DNA from: Candidatus Sulfopaludibacter sp.
GTDB lineage: Bacteria > Acidobacteriota > Terriglobia > Bryobacterales > Bryobacteraceae
DNA: 36,495 nucleotides
Assembly: GCA_031292755.1 (NCBI GenBank)
Contig: JARLGM010000057.1
Location: forward strand, 1 to 36,495
Direction: 5' to 3'
This document shows, in pieces, positions 7,681-16,057 of the stretch (positions within the stretch are counted from its first letter, which is position 1; every line of letters starts with the position of its first letter). The translations under genes were made by a program, and so were the position numbers. The notes under the pieces were generated by a model, which saw only the letters and a list, made by a program, of their open reading frames with translations, made no database searches and was not told where the DNA came from.

Positions 7681-8973
7681 CTATTGTACGGATTCGCGCA
7701 GCCCGCCGGGAGTCAGGGAGCCCACCTGCAAATTTACGATGCGATTCGGCTCGCGGCAAGCGGCAAGTTCGACCTTCAGATAGTTTTCGGTGAGCGCGAT
7801 ACCCGGGTCGTGCAGCGTGACGGCGGAGAGCATTCGGCCCACCATCCGCCGGCGGAATTCCAGATTCCCGGCGGCAGCCAACTCACGCAGTACCCGATTG
7901 CGCTCCTTGCGTACCGGCATGGGCACGGAGCCGGGATGTTCGGCCGCCGGGGTACCGGGACGTTCCGAATAGGTGAACACGTGCAGGTAGGTGAATGGCA
8001 GCGCTTCGATGAAGGCGCGGCTTTCTTCGAAGTCGCCGGCGGTTTCGCCGGGGAAGCCCACCATCACGTCGGCGCCGATGGCGGCGTCGGGCATTAGCGA
8101 GCGCGCTTTGCGGATGCGATCGGCGTAATGACGCGGGCGGTACTTGCGGTGCATGCGGCGCAGGGTGCGGTCGCAGCCGCTCTGCAAGGGCGCATGGACG
8201 TGACCGGCGATGCGCGGGGAGGCGGCCATGAGTTCCAGCAGGTCGTCGGAGAAGTCCATGGGCTCGACGGAGCTGAGGCGCAGGCGTTCGACTTCCGTTT
8301 CCGCGAGGAGCTGGCGAATCAATCCGGCCAGTCGCATGGTGCCGCCGGGTTCCCTGCCCCACCGCCCCAGGTTGATGCCGCTGAGCACCACTTCGCGATA
8401 GCGCCGCGCCAAACCGCGCACCTGTTCCACCACCTGACCGGCGGGCGCGCTGCGGCTGCGGCCACGCACAAACGGAATGATGCAGAAGGAGCAGCGGTTG
8501 TTGCAGCCGTCCTGAATCTTGAGATTGGGCCGGGTGCGGTCTCCGGCGGCATCTTCCACCGGCGCGGAGAGAAAATCGCGCTGGGCGAAGATGTCGCCCA
8601 CGTGGATGTTGCCGTGGTATGGCGTGAGATCGGAGGCGGGCAGCATGACCAGATCGGCAATCCGGTTCTTGTGCGAATTGCCCACAACCAGTTCGACGCC
8701 GGGCATGGCGGCCAGTTCTTCGGGAGCCCGCTGGGCGTAGCAACCGGTCACCAGGATGCGCGCGGCGGGGTTCTCGCGGTGCACCCGGCGGATGGTCTGG
8801 CGCACGTCGTTATCAGCCTCCGCGGTTACGGTGCAGGTGTTCAGCACTACCAGTTCGGCGGCAGCGCGGTCGTCGCAGGCTTCCAGTCCTTTGGCCGAAA
8901 GCATGGATTCGAGCGCGGCTCCATCGGCTTGCGTGGCGCGGCATCCAAAATTTTGTACGAAATATTTCCCCAA
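7681..8973 (-). CDS. mtaB: tRNA (N6-threonylcarbamoyladenosine A37) methylthiotransferase MtaB
   Basis: A radical-SAM enzyme that adds a methylthio group to t6A37 of tRNAs reading ANN codons. From the chosen start it has 430 residues. The N-terminal UPF0004 domain has three cluster cysteines (Cys11 in FGCRATQADG, Cys47 in NTCTVT, Cys78 in GCYAQR). The radical-SAM motif CNNRCSFC gives Cys157, Cys161 and Cys164, and the C-terminus is TRAM-like. The frame stays open upstream to 9096, but that would overlap the previous Hsp70 gene by more than 100 bp. The TTG at 8973 puts the start 11 bases past that gene's stop and gives the normal N-terminus for the family (start, GKYFVQNFGCR). No strong Shine-Dalgarno is visible, so the start is less sure than the gene. 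The conserved QDGCNNRC favours MtaB over MiaB. Confidence 0.9.
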   Translation of the reverse strand: MGKYFVQNFGCRATQADGAALESMLSAKGLEACDDRAAAELVVLNTCTVTAEADNDVRQTIRRVHRENPAARILVTGCYAQRAPEELAAMPGVELVVGNSHKNRIADLVMLPASDLTPYHGNIHVGDIFAQRDFLSAPVEDAAGDRTRPNLKIQDGCNNRCSFCIIPFVRGRSRSAPAGQVVEQVRGLARRYREVVLSGINLGRWGREPGGTMRLAGLIRQLLAETEVERLRLSSVEPMDFSDDLLELMAASPRIAGHVHAPLQSGCDRTLRRMHRKYRPRHYADRIRKARSLMPDAAIGADVMVGFPGETAGDFEESRAFIEALPFTYLHVFTYSERPGTPAAEHPGSVPMPVRKERNRVLRELAAAGNLEFRRRMVGRMLSAVTLHDPGIALTENYLKVELAACREPNRIVNLQVGSLTPGGLRESVQ

Positions 8974-8983
8974 GCTTATTTCA

Positions 8984-11632
8984 TTATACGGGAACAACCA
9001 GGACCAGGCCCGAGGGGAGATCTTCGCCGAAAATACGGCCCAGCGCGCGGTCGTCCTCCTCTTCGCCTTCGAAGAGTGCGAGGTACCGGCCGGCATGGGT
9101 CATGGTCTGCAATTTACGCCTGATGTTTTCGCGGGTCGCCGCCGGCAAGTCGCGCGTGGGGTCTTCGGTACGGCGTCCCATGGAGGCGAGCGCATCCCCG
9201 GCGGCGGCCACGTTCATCAGCGATTCCGCCCATCGCGTGGCGGTAGCCGGCGGCACCACCAGGTTCATCGGTCCGTAGAACAACTGGCGCGCGCCCAATC
9301 GCGAAAGGCACCACAGTTCGCTTTCCTTGAAATCTCCCGCTTTAACCCGCTTGACGAGCGCTTCGCCCAACTCGGTCTTGGTGCCGATGGGCAGCAGTTC
9401 CAGGCTGCACGCGGTACGCCACATTTCGCGGTGCAGCGAGGCGTTGATCCGCTGCGGCTTTTTGGCGCCTCGCGGCAAAAGCGCGCCGGAGATGCGCTGG
9501 TAAATGTCAGTCTGCTGATTACGATTCAGACCGCCCGCCAGGCGTCCCCAGAAGATCCACCAATCCACCTCGTTCTGCGTCTGATTGCCGTAGGTGAGGC
9601 CGCCCGAATAGATGCGGCGCGCCTGCTCGATGCGAAAATCGTCGCCGGGAAAACCGAAACCCGGCCGCAGGCAGAAGCCGCAAAGATTCAGCCAGCGGAC
9701 CTCGTAGGCCGGGCTCTTCTTGCGTCCGTCGGCGGCAGTGAGGAAGGCATCGGCCAGTTGACGAATGGCCGCCAGCGGCCAGGAATTGCGGCCCAGCCCC
9801 ATGGTCTGTTCCAGCCTGGCCGGCAGTTCTTCGGGAGCCACGGGCGATTTCGCGGTCACCGAGAAGACCTGCGCCACCAGGTCCAGGGAGGCCTGCAGCG
9901 CCTGTTCGCTGACTACAGCGGCTGCCTTGCGTTCGGCGGGCGCACTCGCCGCCTGCTTGCGCAGTTCAAACTCCAGCCGCCAGCGATTGTCGCTGATCTT
10001 GGATTCGCACCACGAATCCAGTGTGCCGATTTCGGTGAGCCGCGCGCCCAGTTTCACCGGAATGAGACGCTCCTCGGCCTTCTTGCCGAAACGGATCACG
10101 GCATGCAACGGCGCATGCGAGTGCAGTTCGGAATCGTCCGCGGCGAACTCCAGCACGTCGCCCAGTTTGTCACCGGTGCGCGTCAGGGAACTGTACAGGC
10201 GGAACGACACGGGCCGGTTGGCCACCAGTTGCAGGGCGTCGTTATCCACCTCGATGGCCGAGCCTTCCTCAGCTCCGCGCGGCACCAGGCACACCGCCGG
10301 GAATTTGCCGTTCTTCGGCTCGCCGAGTCCGATGTAGTACGTACGCGGAAGTCCGCCGCGCACCAGCACGCCGCTGCCGGTGGAGCGCACGTAGGAGTAA
10401 TATGCCGCGCCGCGCGCCACGGCCAGATCCAGCTCGCTGTTTTCCAGGATCTCCGGACGTTTACCGTACCACTGGCCCACCACATCCGCCACGCGCTCCT
10501 GGAGAATGCGCGGAATGAAGAAGCCGCCGTTGAAGAGAATGGCGTCGGGAGTCTCGCCCGCCGATTCCAGAAACGCGTTCAGATGGCGGGTGACCGCCGG
10601 GTCGGACACATACGGCAGGCCGAGTTCGCGGAACAGGCTGCGTTTTTCGTCCTTGGGCCCTTCGCCGCGCGCGCTGAAGGGCAGGAACCCTTCCAGCGCC
10701 AACTCCAGAGCCTCTTCGCGCAGAATTTCGCTCTTCAGCGATTTGCCGATGAGCGAAGAGCCGGCGCCGAGCACGGTGATTTCGACGCTCTTCAGGTTGG
10801 GATCGTTGAGCAGCCTTTCCTTCGCCGCCGAACATTGCCGCCGCAGACCGCTGCGCTGGCGGATGGAAAGGGGCACGTTGAGCTTGGTTTCCACCAGCCA
10901 CGCCAGCGTCAGATCCAGGTTGTCGCCGCCCAGCAGCAGATGCTTGCCGACGGCGGTGCGGGTGAAGTTGACCAGGTCGCCTTCGCGCGAGACTTTGATG
11001 AGGCTGAAATCGCTGGTGCCGCCGCCCACGTCGCATACCAGCACGGTCTGGCCGTCGAAGAGCTTCTTGCGCGATTGCGCCAGGTTATTGGCAATCCAGG
11101 AATAGAAAGCCGCCGCCGGCTCTTCCAGCAGGGTGAGTTTTTCCAGGCCCGCATCGCGCGCCGCCATGACAGTGAGTTCGCGCGCTTCTTCATCGAACGA
11201 CGCGGGCACGGTGAGCACGATATCCTGCTCCGCCAGCGGCGCGCCTTGCGCCTTGTCCCACTCGTCGCGAAACTTGGCGATGAAACGCGAGGAGACTTCC
11301 ACCGGCGAGAGCACCCGCCCGGTCTCCTGCGAATCCCACGGCAGAATCTTCGCGGTCCGGTCGACATCCGGATTGGAAAGCCAGGATTTGGCCGAGTGCA
11401 CCAGCCGCGTGGGAACAATCGCGCCCTGCTCCCGCGCATAGAATCCTACCGGCTCGCCCTCTTCCAGAAACAGAAACGAAGGCAGGGTGCGGCGCGCCTC
11501 CACGCGGCCCGCGGCCACCAGTTGCGACGTTTCGAAAATGTGGACAGGCGGAAAATCGCGATCTTCAGCCTCGCGGTCGTCGATGTACGCCAGGGCGGAG
11601 TTGGTAGTGCCTAAGTCGATGCCGACTTTCAT
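8984..11632 (-). CDS. Divergent Hsp70 with long DUF3731-type C-terminal region
   Basis: 882 residues. An Hsp70/actin-type ATPase domain fills roughly 1-430: phosphate loop 1 GIDLGTTNSALAY (4-16), TVPASFDEEA (141-150), phosphate loop 2 DVGGGTSDFS (201-210), and adenosine-site LFNGGFF. Where DnaK has AKRLIGR, this protein has SAKSWLSNPDVDR (80-92), as does its neighbour. Instead of an ordinary substrate-binding domain, about 450 residues follow that match the DUF3731 DnaK-related type (for example GLGRNSWPLAAIRQLAD). I chose ATG 11632: it overlaps the stop of the preceding Hsp70 gene as ATGA and begins MKVGIDLGTT; an earlier start at 11698 would only add a non-conserved basic stretch. Function is unproven; co-expression with the first Hsp70 and DUF2760 suggests one chaperone machine. 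Confidence 0.92.
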   Translation of the reverse strand: MKVGIDLGTTNSALAYIDDREAEDRDFPPVHIFETSQLVAAGRVEARRTLPSFLFLEEGEPVGFYAREQGAIVPTRLVHSAKSWLSNPDVDRTAKILPWDSQETGRVLSPVEVSSRFIAKFRDEWDKAQGAPLAEQDIVLTVPASFDEEARELTVMAARDAGLEKLTLLEEPAAAFYSWIANNLAQSRKKLFDGQTVLVCDVGGGTSDFSLIKVSREGDLVNFTRTAVGKHLLLGGDNLDLTLAWLVETKLNVPLSIRQRSGLRRQCSAAKERLLNDPNLKSVEITVLGAGSSLIGKSLKSEILREEALELALEGFLPFSARGEGPKDEKRSLFRELGLPYVSDPAVTRHLNAFLESAGETPDAILFNGGFFIPRILQERVADVVGQWYGKRPEILENSELDLAVARGAAYYSYVRSTGSGVLVRGGLPRTYYIGLGEPKNGKFPAVCLVPRGAEEGSAIEVDNDALQLVANRPVSFRLYSSLTRTGDKLGDVLEFAADDSELHSHAPLHAVIRFGKKAEERLIPVKLGARLTEIGTLDSWCESKISDNRWRLEFELRKQAASAPAERKAAAVVSEQALQASLDLVAQVFSVTAKSPVAPEELPARLEQTMGLGRNSWPLAAIRQLADAFLTAADGRKKSPAYEVRWLNLCGFCLRPGFGFPGDDFRIEQARRIYSGGLTYGNQTQNEVDWWIFWGRLAGGLNRNQQTDIYQRISGALLPRGAKKPQRINASLHREMWRTACSLELLPIGTKTELGEALVKRVKAGDFKESELWCLSRLGARQLFYGPMNLVVPPATATRWAESLMNVAAAGDALASMGRRTEDPTRDLPAATRENIRRKLQTMTHAGRYLALFEGEEEDDRALGRIFGEDLPSGLVLVVPV

Positions 11633-13479
11633 CCGGCCACGCTCTCCCGCACATTGAACTCCAGCTTCCAGCGGCGCGCGTCGCGGGCCACGCACCACAA
11701 TTGCAGGACGCCGGTCTCGGTCACCACGGTTTCAAAGGTGACCGGCACGACTTCGCTGGAAGTTTCGCCGGTGCCGAAGCTGACCTCCATGGGGGAAAGC
11801 TCGGCCAGTTCTTCGCCGATGTCTTCGATCAGGTCGCCCGGCTGGTCGTTCTTGCGCACGGCGGAGGTGAAGAAGCGGAACTCCGCGGGCTGGCCCACCA
11901 CCAGGCCGAATTCGCGCCCCGGGATGCGGATATCGGTGCCTTCTTCCATACCGAACGGCACCACCGTGAGAGCTTTCAACGGCGCCGGGAAGCCGGGGAT
12001 GGAAGGCATGGCGCTTTCCACCGCGACATAATATGTGCGCGGGACACCGCCACGAATGCGTACGCCGCGGCCGGTACGCGCCACGCCGTAGTAGGCCGCA
12101 CCGCGCGAAACGGCGTGCATGAGATCCTCGCCGGAGAGCGGCTTGACGGGACTCATGCCTTCTTCGGCGAGCCAGGAATCCAGCGTGGAGAGAATGCGTT
12201 CGCGCACCAGCGAAGCATTCAGCACTCCGCCGTTGAACAGCACGTGGGTGGGACAGGCCAGCCCGCTGGGGCCGCGGCGCACGGCGCCCTGTTCGGTGTG
12301 GGCCGCCTGCTGCCGCAGGAACTTGGCCATGTGACGCGTGATGGCGACGTCCGCGGCGTAGGGCAGTCCCAACTCCTGCAGGCCCATGCGGCGCTGATGC
12401 GCGGGCATCTCCGAACTCGCCGTCGCGGGCAGGAAGCCCTGTTGCAGCACCTGCTCGATATCGCTGCGCAGGAGCGTGGCTTTGATGGTGCCGCCCACCA
12501 GTCCGCTGCCCTTACCGAGGATGGTGACCGGCTGTTCGGTGGCGGTGTTGCCGGGTTCCAGCAGCTTTTCCTTGGCGGCGCGGCAGTTGTTCCAGAGCGC
12601 CTGCAACTGGCGGCTATCGATGCGCGTGCCTTTCTCGGCCAGGCGCTGCGAGACCACACCCGCCAGCGCGAGATCGATATTATCGCCGCCCAGCAGGATG
12701 TGCTCGCCCACCGCCACGCGGTTGAGCGAGAGCTCGCCACCGGTTTCAGTGACGGCAATGAGCGTGAAATCGGTAGTGCCGCCGCCGATATCCACTACCA
12801 GGATCAGGTCGCCCAGGCGGACGCGATCGCGCCAGTCCGGATGCCGTTCTATCCACGCGTAAAAGGCCGCCTGCGGCTCTTCCAGCAGCGTGATGTTCTG
12901 ATAGCTCGCCTGCGTGGCCGCGTCAAGGGTCAACTCGCGCGCCACGGCATCGAAGGAAGCCGGCACCGTGACCAAAACCTGTTGTTTGGTGAACGGCGCG
13001 TCGGGGAACTGATGGTCCCAGGCGTCGCGTAGATGTTCCAGGTAGCGGCGGCTGGCTTCCACGGGCGAGAGCTTGTCAACGCCTTCCGGCGCGCGGAAGG
13101 GCAGCAGCGGCGAGGTGCGGTCCACGCCGGAATGCGAGAGCCACGACTTGGCGGAAGAGACCAGGCGTCCCACGTTTTCGATGCCGCGCTTCTGCGCCAG
13201 CCGGCCCACTACGAACTGGCGTGCGGCGTCCCAGGGGAGGGCGATAGTGCCCGCCGGAAAATCCGAAGAGCCCGGCAGGTAGAGGAACGAAGGCAGCAGG
13301 CTTTCGTCGCGCACTTCGCCGGGATTCACCAATTGCGGGATGGCCAGCAGTTGCACGTTCACGGGTGCGAACGGGTCGGCATCCGGCTGGATGGGGGCGT
13401 ACGCCAGGGCCGAATTGGTGGTGCCCAGATCGATGCCGATGACGAATTGGGGAGCCGCGGCCTTCTTACTCAATTTCAA
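11629..13479 (-). CDS. Divergent Hsp70-family ATPase (first of tandem pair)
   Basis: 616 residues. Nucleotide-binding features are complete: GIDLGTTNSALAY (15-27), SAKSWLSHSGVDR (109-121) replacing the AKRLIGR segment of DnaK, TVPASFDAVA (171-180), VVDIGGGTTDF (228-238) and LFNGGVLNASL. The last ~170 residues could form a small beta-rich substrate domain but lack a recognisable DnaK helical lid or the EEVD-like tail. The start codon is TTG, at 13479 or six bases later at 13473; the latter has GGA eight bases upstream. Either overlaps the end of the DUF2760 gene (stop at 13466), and the gene's own stop overlaps the next Hsp70 start, so translation of all three is probably coupled. No J-protein or GrpE gene is adjacent, unlike a dnaK operon. 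This is not housekeeping DnaK. Confidence 0.9.
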   Translation of the reverse strand: MKLSKKAAAPQFVIGIDLGTTNSALAYAPIQPDADPFAPVNVQLLAIPQLVNPGEVRDESLLPSFLYLPGSSDFPAGTIALPWDAARQFVVGRLAQKRGIENVGRLVSSAKSWLSHSGVDRTSPLLPFRAPEGVDKLSPVEASRRYLEHLRDAWDHQFPDAPFTKQQVLVTVPASFDAVARELTLDAATQASYQNITLLEEPQAAFYAWIERHPDWRDRVRLGDLILVVDIGGGTTDFTLIAVTETGGELSLNRVAVGEHILLGGDNIDLALAGVVSQRLAEKGTRIDSRQLQALWNNCRAAKEKLLEPGNTATEQPVTILGKGSGLVGGTIKATLLRSDIEQVLQQGFLPATASSEMPAHQRRMGLQELGLPYAADVAITRHMAKFLRQQAAHTEQGAVRRGPSGLACPTHVLFNGGVLNASLVRERILSTLDSWLAEEGMSPVKPLSGEDLMHAVSRGAAYYGVARTGRGVRIRGGVPRTYYVAVESAMPSIPGFPAPLKALTVVPFGMEEGTDIRIPGREFGLVVGQPAEFRFFTSAVRKNDQPGDLIEDIGEELAELSPMEVSFGTGETSSEVVPVTFETVVTETGVLQLWCVARDARRWKLEFNVRESVAG

Positions 13480-14002
13480 TTTCCGCGGGAGCGACGATGG
13501 CGACGTCCTGCTTACCCGAAAGCGCCGGCAAATTGACTTTGGCCACGCGCCAGCCTTTGTGGCGCAGCGTTCCGCCGGCCGGCGGCTTGGCCGGAACGTT
13601 GCCGATGAACTTCACCAGGTTGGGGTCATTGGAGGGCGCCTTGGCGAAGGTGCCTTCCACGCCATCGATCACCGGTTGCAGGGTGACGTAGCGGGCGATG
13701 GAATCGCGGCACTGGTCGTGCAGTTCGCGCACGGCGGCGCCGATCTGATCGTCCTGGTAGCCGGAGATGTCTTCCATCAGGAAGTCCACCAGGCGTGCAT
13801 CGCGCTGCATGATGGCGAGCATCTGGAGGGCGCCGTCGGAAGTCTTTACGGCGGGTGCGGCAGGCGCGGCGGCGGCCGGAGCCACTTTGGACGCGGGCGT
13901 TTCCCGCCGCGAGAGCTTCAGATCCCTGAGGGTCTCATCGGAGAGAGCGCCGCCGAACAACAGATTGAAGAAACAACGAAATGCCAGAGAAATCCGGTTC
14001 AA
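13466..14002 (-). CDS. DUF2760 protein, partner of the tandem Hsp70 genes
   Basis: 178 residues. It begins MNRISLAFRCFFNLLFGG, a short hydrophobic N-terminus that could touch the membrane. An Ala/Pro-rich linker follows (PASKVAPAAAAPAAPAVK), then a compact C-terminal domain with LQMLAIMQRDARLVDFLMED, GAAVRELHDQCR and HKGWRVAKVNLPAL. This is the DUF2760 pattern, which I recall as occurring next to DnaK-related genes in many proteobacteria and acidobacteria. The biochemical role is unknown; a substrate adaptor or membrane anchor for the Hsp70 pair is a guess. Its stop overlaps the next gene's TTG start by 14 bp. The gap to the upstream MerR/TPR gene is 61 bp. Confidence 0.88.
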   Translation of the reverse strand: MNRISLAFRCFFNLLFGGALSDETLRDLKLSRRETPASKVAPAAAAPAAPAVKTSDGALQMLAIMQRDARLVDFLMEDISGYQDDQIGAAVRELHDQCRDSIARYVTLQPVIDGVEGTFAKAPSNDPNLVKFIGNVPAKPPAGGTLRHKGWRVAKVNLPALSGKQDVAIVAPAEIEIE

Positions 14003-14063
14003 TGCAATAACTCCAATGTTTTAGGATAACAGGGCTCGCACGGCTGCCCTTCCGGCAAGCCTG

Positions 14064-14939
14064 CTATCGGATCACTACCTGCCGCAGACGTTCCAGTTGC
14101 CGGCGTGCGATCTCGGCCCACTGGCCGGAACTGTCGAGCTTCAGATAGGTCTTCCAGTGGTGCACGGCCTTGAGGGTATCGCCGGTGCGCTCGCAGAGCA
14201 GCGCCAGGTTGAAGTGCGCGTCAGCATAGTTGGGGTTGAGGGTCAGCGCCTTGCGATAGTGGTCCAGAGCCTCTTTGACGCGCCCCTGCTCGTCGTACAG
14301 GTTGCCCAGATTGAACTGCGCCAGCGGGTAGGAGCCATCCACTTCAATGGCATTGCGGTAATACTTCTCAGCTTCGGGGAATTTGCGCTGCCGGTAATAG
14401 ATGGTTCCCAGGTTGACCAGCGCGCCGGCCGCTCCGGGATTCAGTTCCAAAACCTTGCGGTATGCATCGATGGCCTCATCGACCGGCGCGCCGGTCTCTT
14501 CCAGTTCCAGCCCTTTCTGGAACCACGCCTCGGACTCGCGCATGCGCGTGGCGGTCTGCCGGCGTTCGGGAAAGGCACGCACGCCGCTCAATCCGGCGGC
14601 TTCAAAATCGAACAGAATCTGGCCGCTGATGGCCTCCATTTTCTGACCCGCCACGTGCACCGTGATCTTCTTGCCGTCGGAAACCACACGCAATTCGCTG
14701 AGGGGCTGTTTGATCCAGTCCAGCTTTTTCCGCAGGCTGGCCAGGGCCTTATTGATCTGGGTGGAACGAATGCGATTCTCGTTCAGCTTGATGAGGGTCT
14801 GAATGGCGATGAGATCGGAGAAGGCATAGGAGGTAGAGGCGGGAATCCATGCCCGCTGCTCCCAGCTCTTCAATTGCCGCTCCGTGACGCCGAACTTCCG
14901 CCGGACGTCCGCGCGAGAGTATTCCTCCTTCGGGGCCAC
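14064..14939 (-). CDS. MerR-type helix-turn-helix fused to TPR repeats
   Basis: 291 residues. Residues ~5-75 are a MerR-like winged helix (YSRADVRRKFGVTERQLKSW, then FSDLIAIQTLIKL). A linker/dimer region of about 55 residues is followed by at least four TPR units from ~130 to ~280, each with the family spacing (for example AGALVNLGTIYYRQRKFPEA, LAQFNLGNLYDEQGRVKEA, ADAHFNLALLCERTGDTLKA). It is therefore a likely DNA-binding protein whose activity is set by protein-protein contacts rather than by a metal or drug. It sits first in the minus-strand block, 61 bp upstream of DUF2760 and the Hsp70 pair, so it may regulate or scaffold that system. Start ATG 14939 places the HTH at the usual N-terminal position. 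Confidence 0.88.
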   Translation of the reverse strand: MAPKEEYSRADVRRKFGVTERQLKSWEQRAWIPASTSYAFSDLIAIQTLIKLNENRIRSTQINKALASLRKKLDWIKQPLSELRVVSDGKKITVHVAGQKMEAISGQILFDFEAAGLSGVRAFPERRQTATRMRESEAWFQKGLELEETGAPVDEAIDAYRKVLELNPGAAGALVNLGTIYYRQRKFPEAEKYYRNAIEVDGSYPLAQFNLGNLYDEQGRVKEALDHYRKALTLNPNYADAHFNLALLCERTGDTLKAVHHWKTYLKLDSSGQWAEIARRQLERLRQVVIR

Positions 14940-15027
14940 CGACCTATTTTAACAGGGATACCAAACGATTTAATGAATTTACACGCCACCGAATCGCACG
15001 AGGAGAACCAGTGGCAATACTAGAGCG

Positions 15028-15048
15028 GTACTTTACTTTGAAAAGTAC
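15028..15048. promoter_or_regulatory. Inverted repeat in divergent promoter region (candidate operator)
   Basis: GTACTTT and AAAGTAC form a 7-bp inverted repeat with a 7-base centre, and overlapping ACTTTGAAAAGT/ACTTGAAA half-repeats continue to 15055. It lies in the 147-bp gap between the MerR/TPR gene (minus) and the membrane-protein/winged-helix pair (plus), about 40 bp before the latter. A site for the winged-helix regulator encoded at 15673 is the simplest reading; this is inference. Confidence 0.45.
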
Positions 15049-15086
15049 TTGAAATATGCGTTACATAAGCGATATCCTTGGTCCAG

Positions 15087-15683
15087 ATGGCTGTACCCGG
15101 ATCCAAACCGGTGGAACTTCACGCTCATGCCATGGACAATCTGCGGTATATCCGCGGAACCATGGAGCGGGCCGGTTCCTTCACCGCGGTGCCCGGGCTG
15201 GGCGGAGTGCTGATGGGTTCCAGCGCGCTGGTGGCGGCCTGGCTGGCGACATCTTTAGCCCGGACTGGCCACTGGATGACGGTCTGGACGGTGGAATGCA
15301 TGCTTGGGGTCGTCATCGGCACGACGGCCGCGGCCATGAAAGCGCGACGGATGAACTCGCCGCTGCTCAACGGGCCGGGGCGAAAGTTCATCGCCGTATT
15401 TTCCCCGGCGATCTTTGCCGGCGTGGTGCTGACACTGGTTTTCCACGAGGCTGCCTTGTCCTGGTTTCTGCCGGGAATCTGGCTGCTGCTGTACGGGACA
15501 GCCGTGCTTTCGGCGGGCTGGGGATCGGTTCGTGCCGTGCCGCTGATGGGTTTGTGCTTCATGATCATCGGGACGGTGGCTCTGGCCATGCCCGATCTTC
15601 CCGGCGATGTTCTGCTGGCGGCCGGCTTCGGCGGACTACATATTGTGTTCGGAACGGTGATTGCGGTGAAACATGGCGGCTAA
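15087..15683 (+). CDS. Six-helix membrane protein of unknown function
   Basis: 198 residues. After a short N-terminus (LHAHAMDNLRYIRGTMERAG, which looks cytoplasmic) come six hydrophobic segments at roughly 31-50, 57-78, 95-114, 120-138, 147-165 and 172-192. There are no obvious transport or enzyme motifs. It overlaps by 11 bp with the following winged-helix regulator; such membrane-protein/regulator pairs are common in acidobacterial genomes. I prefer ATG 15087; a TTG at 15078 would add three residues, and neither has a clear ribosome site. The function is unknown. The paired regulator probably controls its expression. Confidence 0.8.
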   Translation: MAVPGSKPVELHAHAMDNLRYIRGTMERAGSFTAVPGLGGVLMGSSALVAAWLATSLARTGHWMTVWTVECMLGVVIGTTAAAMKARRMNSPLLNGPGRKFIAVFSPAIFAGVVLTLVFHEAALSWFLPGIWLLLYGTAVLSAGWGSVRAVPLMGLCFMIIGTVALAMPDLPGDVLLAAGFGGLHIVFGTVIAVKHGG

Positions 15684-16044
15684 ACAAAACTCGGTGCGCA
15701 AAGAAAGACGGGGGCCCGAAGTGGCCGGCGGCTTGACCGCGCCGGCGGGCGCGCAGAAACTGGATCGTCTGGTGCATGAGCGGCTCCGCCTGGGAATTCT
15801 GAGCGCCCTCTCGGTCAACGATTCCCTGGCATTCATCGAATTGAAAAAACTGCTGGAAACCACCGACGGCAATCTGAGCGTCCACGCCCGCAAACTGGAA
15901 GAGGCCGGGTACATTTCCTGCTCGAAGAGTTTTGAGGGACGCATGCCGAAGACGGAGTACCGGATCACCGTGCCGGGGCGGCGCGCGTTGGAGCGATATC
16001 TGGATCACATGGAATCGCTGATTCAGGTGATGCGGGAGCGGTAG
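15673..16044 (+). CDS. MarR-like winged-helix transcriptional regulator
   Basis: 123 residues. The core from ~30 to ~105 is a winged helix of the HTH_34/MarR_2 type: [20 protein letters not shown], recognition region [20 protein letters not shown], and a wing with [12 protein letters not shown] basic, disordered-looking N-terminus of about 25 residues precedes it. No effector-binding domain is present beyond the C-terminal helix used for dimerisation. The ATG lies inside the last codons of the membrane-protein gene, so the two are translationally coupled. It probably binds the inverted repeat at 15028-15048 and controls its own operon; that is inference from position. Confidence 0.88.
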   Translation: MAAKQNSVRKERRGPEVAGGLTAPAGAQKLDRLVHERLRLGILSALSVNDSLAFIELKKLLETTDGNLSVHARKLEEAGYISCSKSFEGRMPKTEYRITVPGRRALERYLDHMESLIQVMRER

Positions 16045-16057
16045 GGGGCCTTTTTTT

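Noticed and set aside
8756..11614. 952-codon plus-strand open frame
   Set aside because: It lies antisense to the Hsp70-DUF3731 gene, whose protein motifs are clear. Its product is Gln/Arg/His-rich with no domain, the usual shadow in GC-rich DNA.
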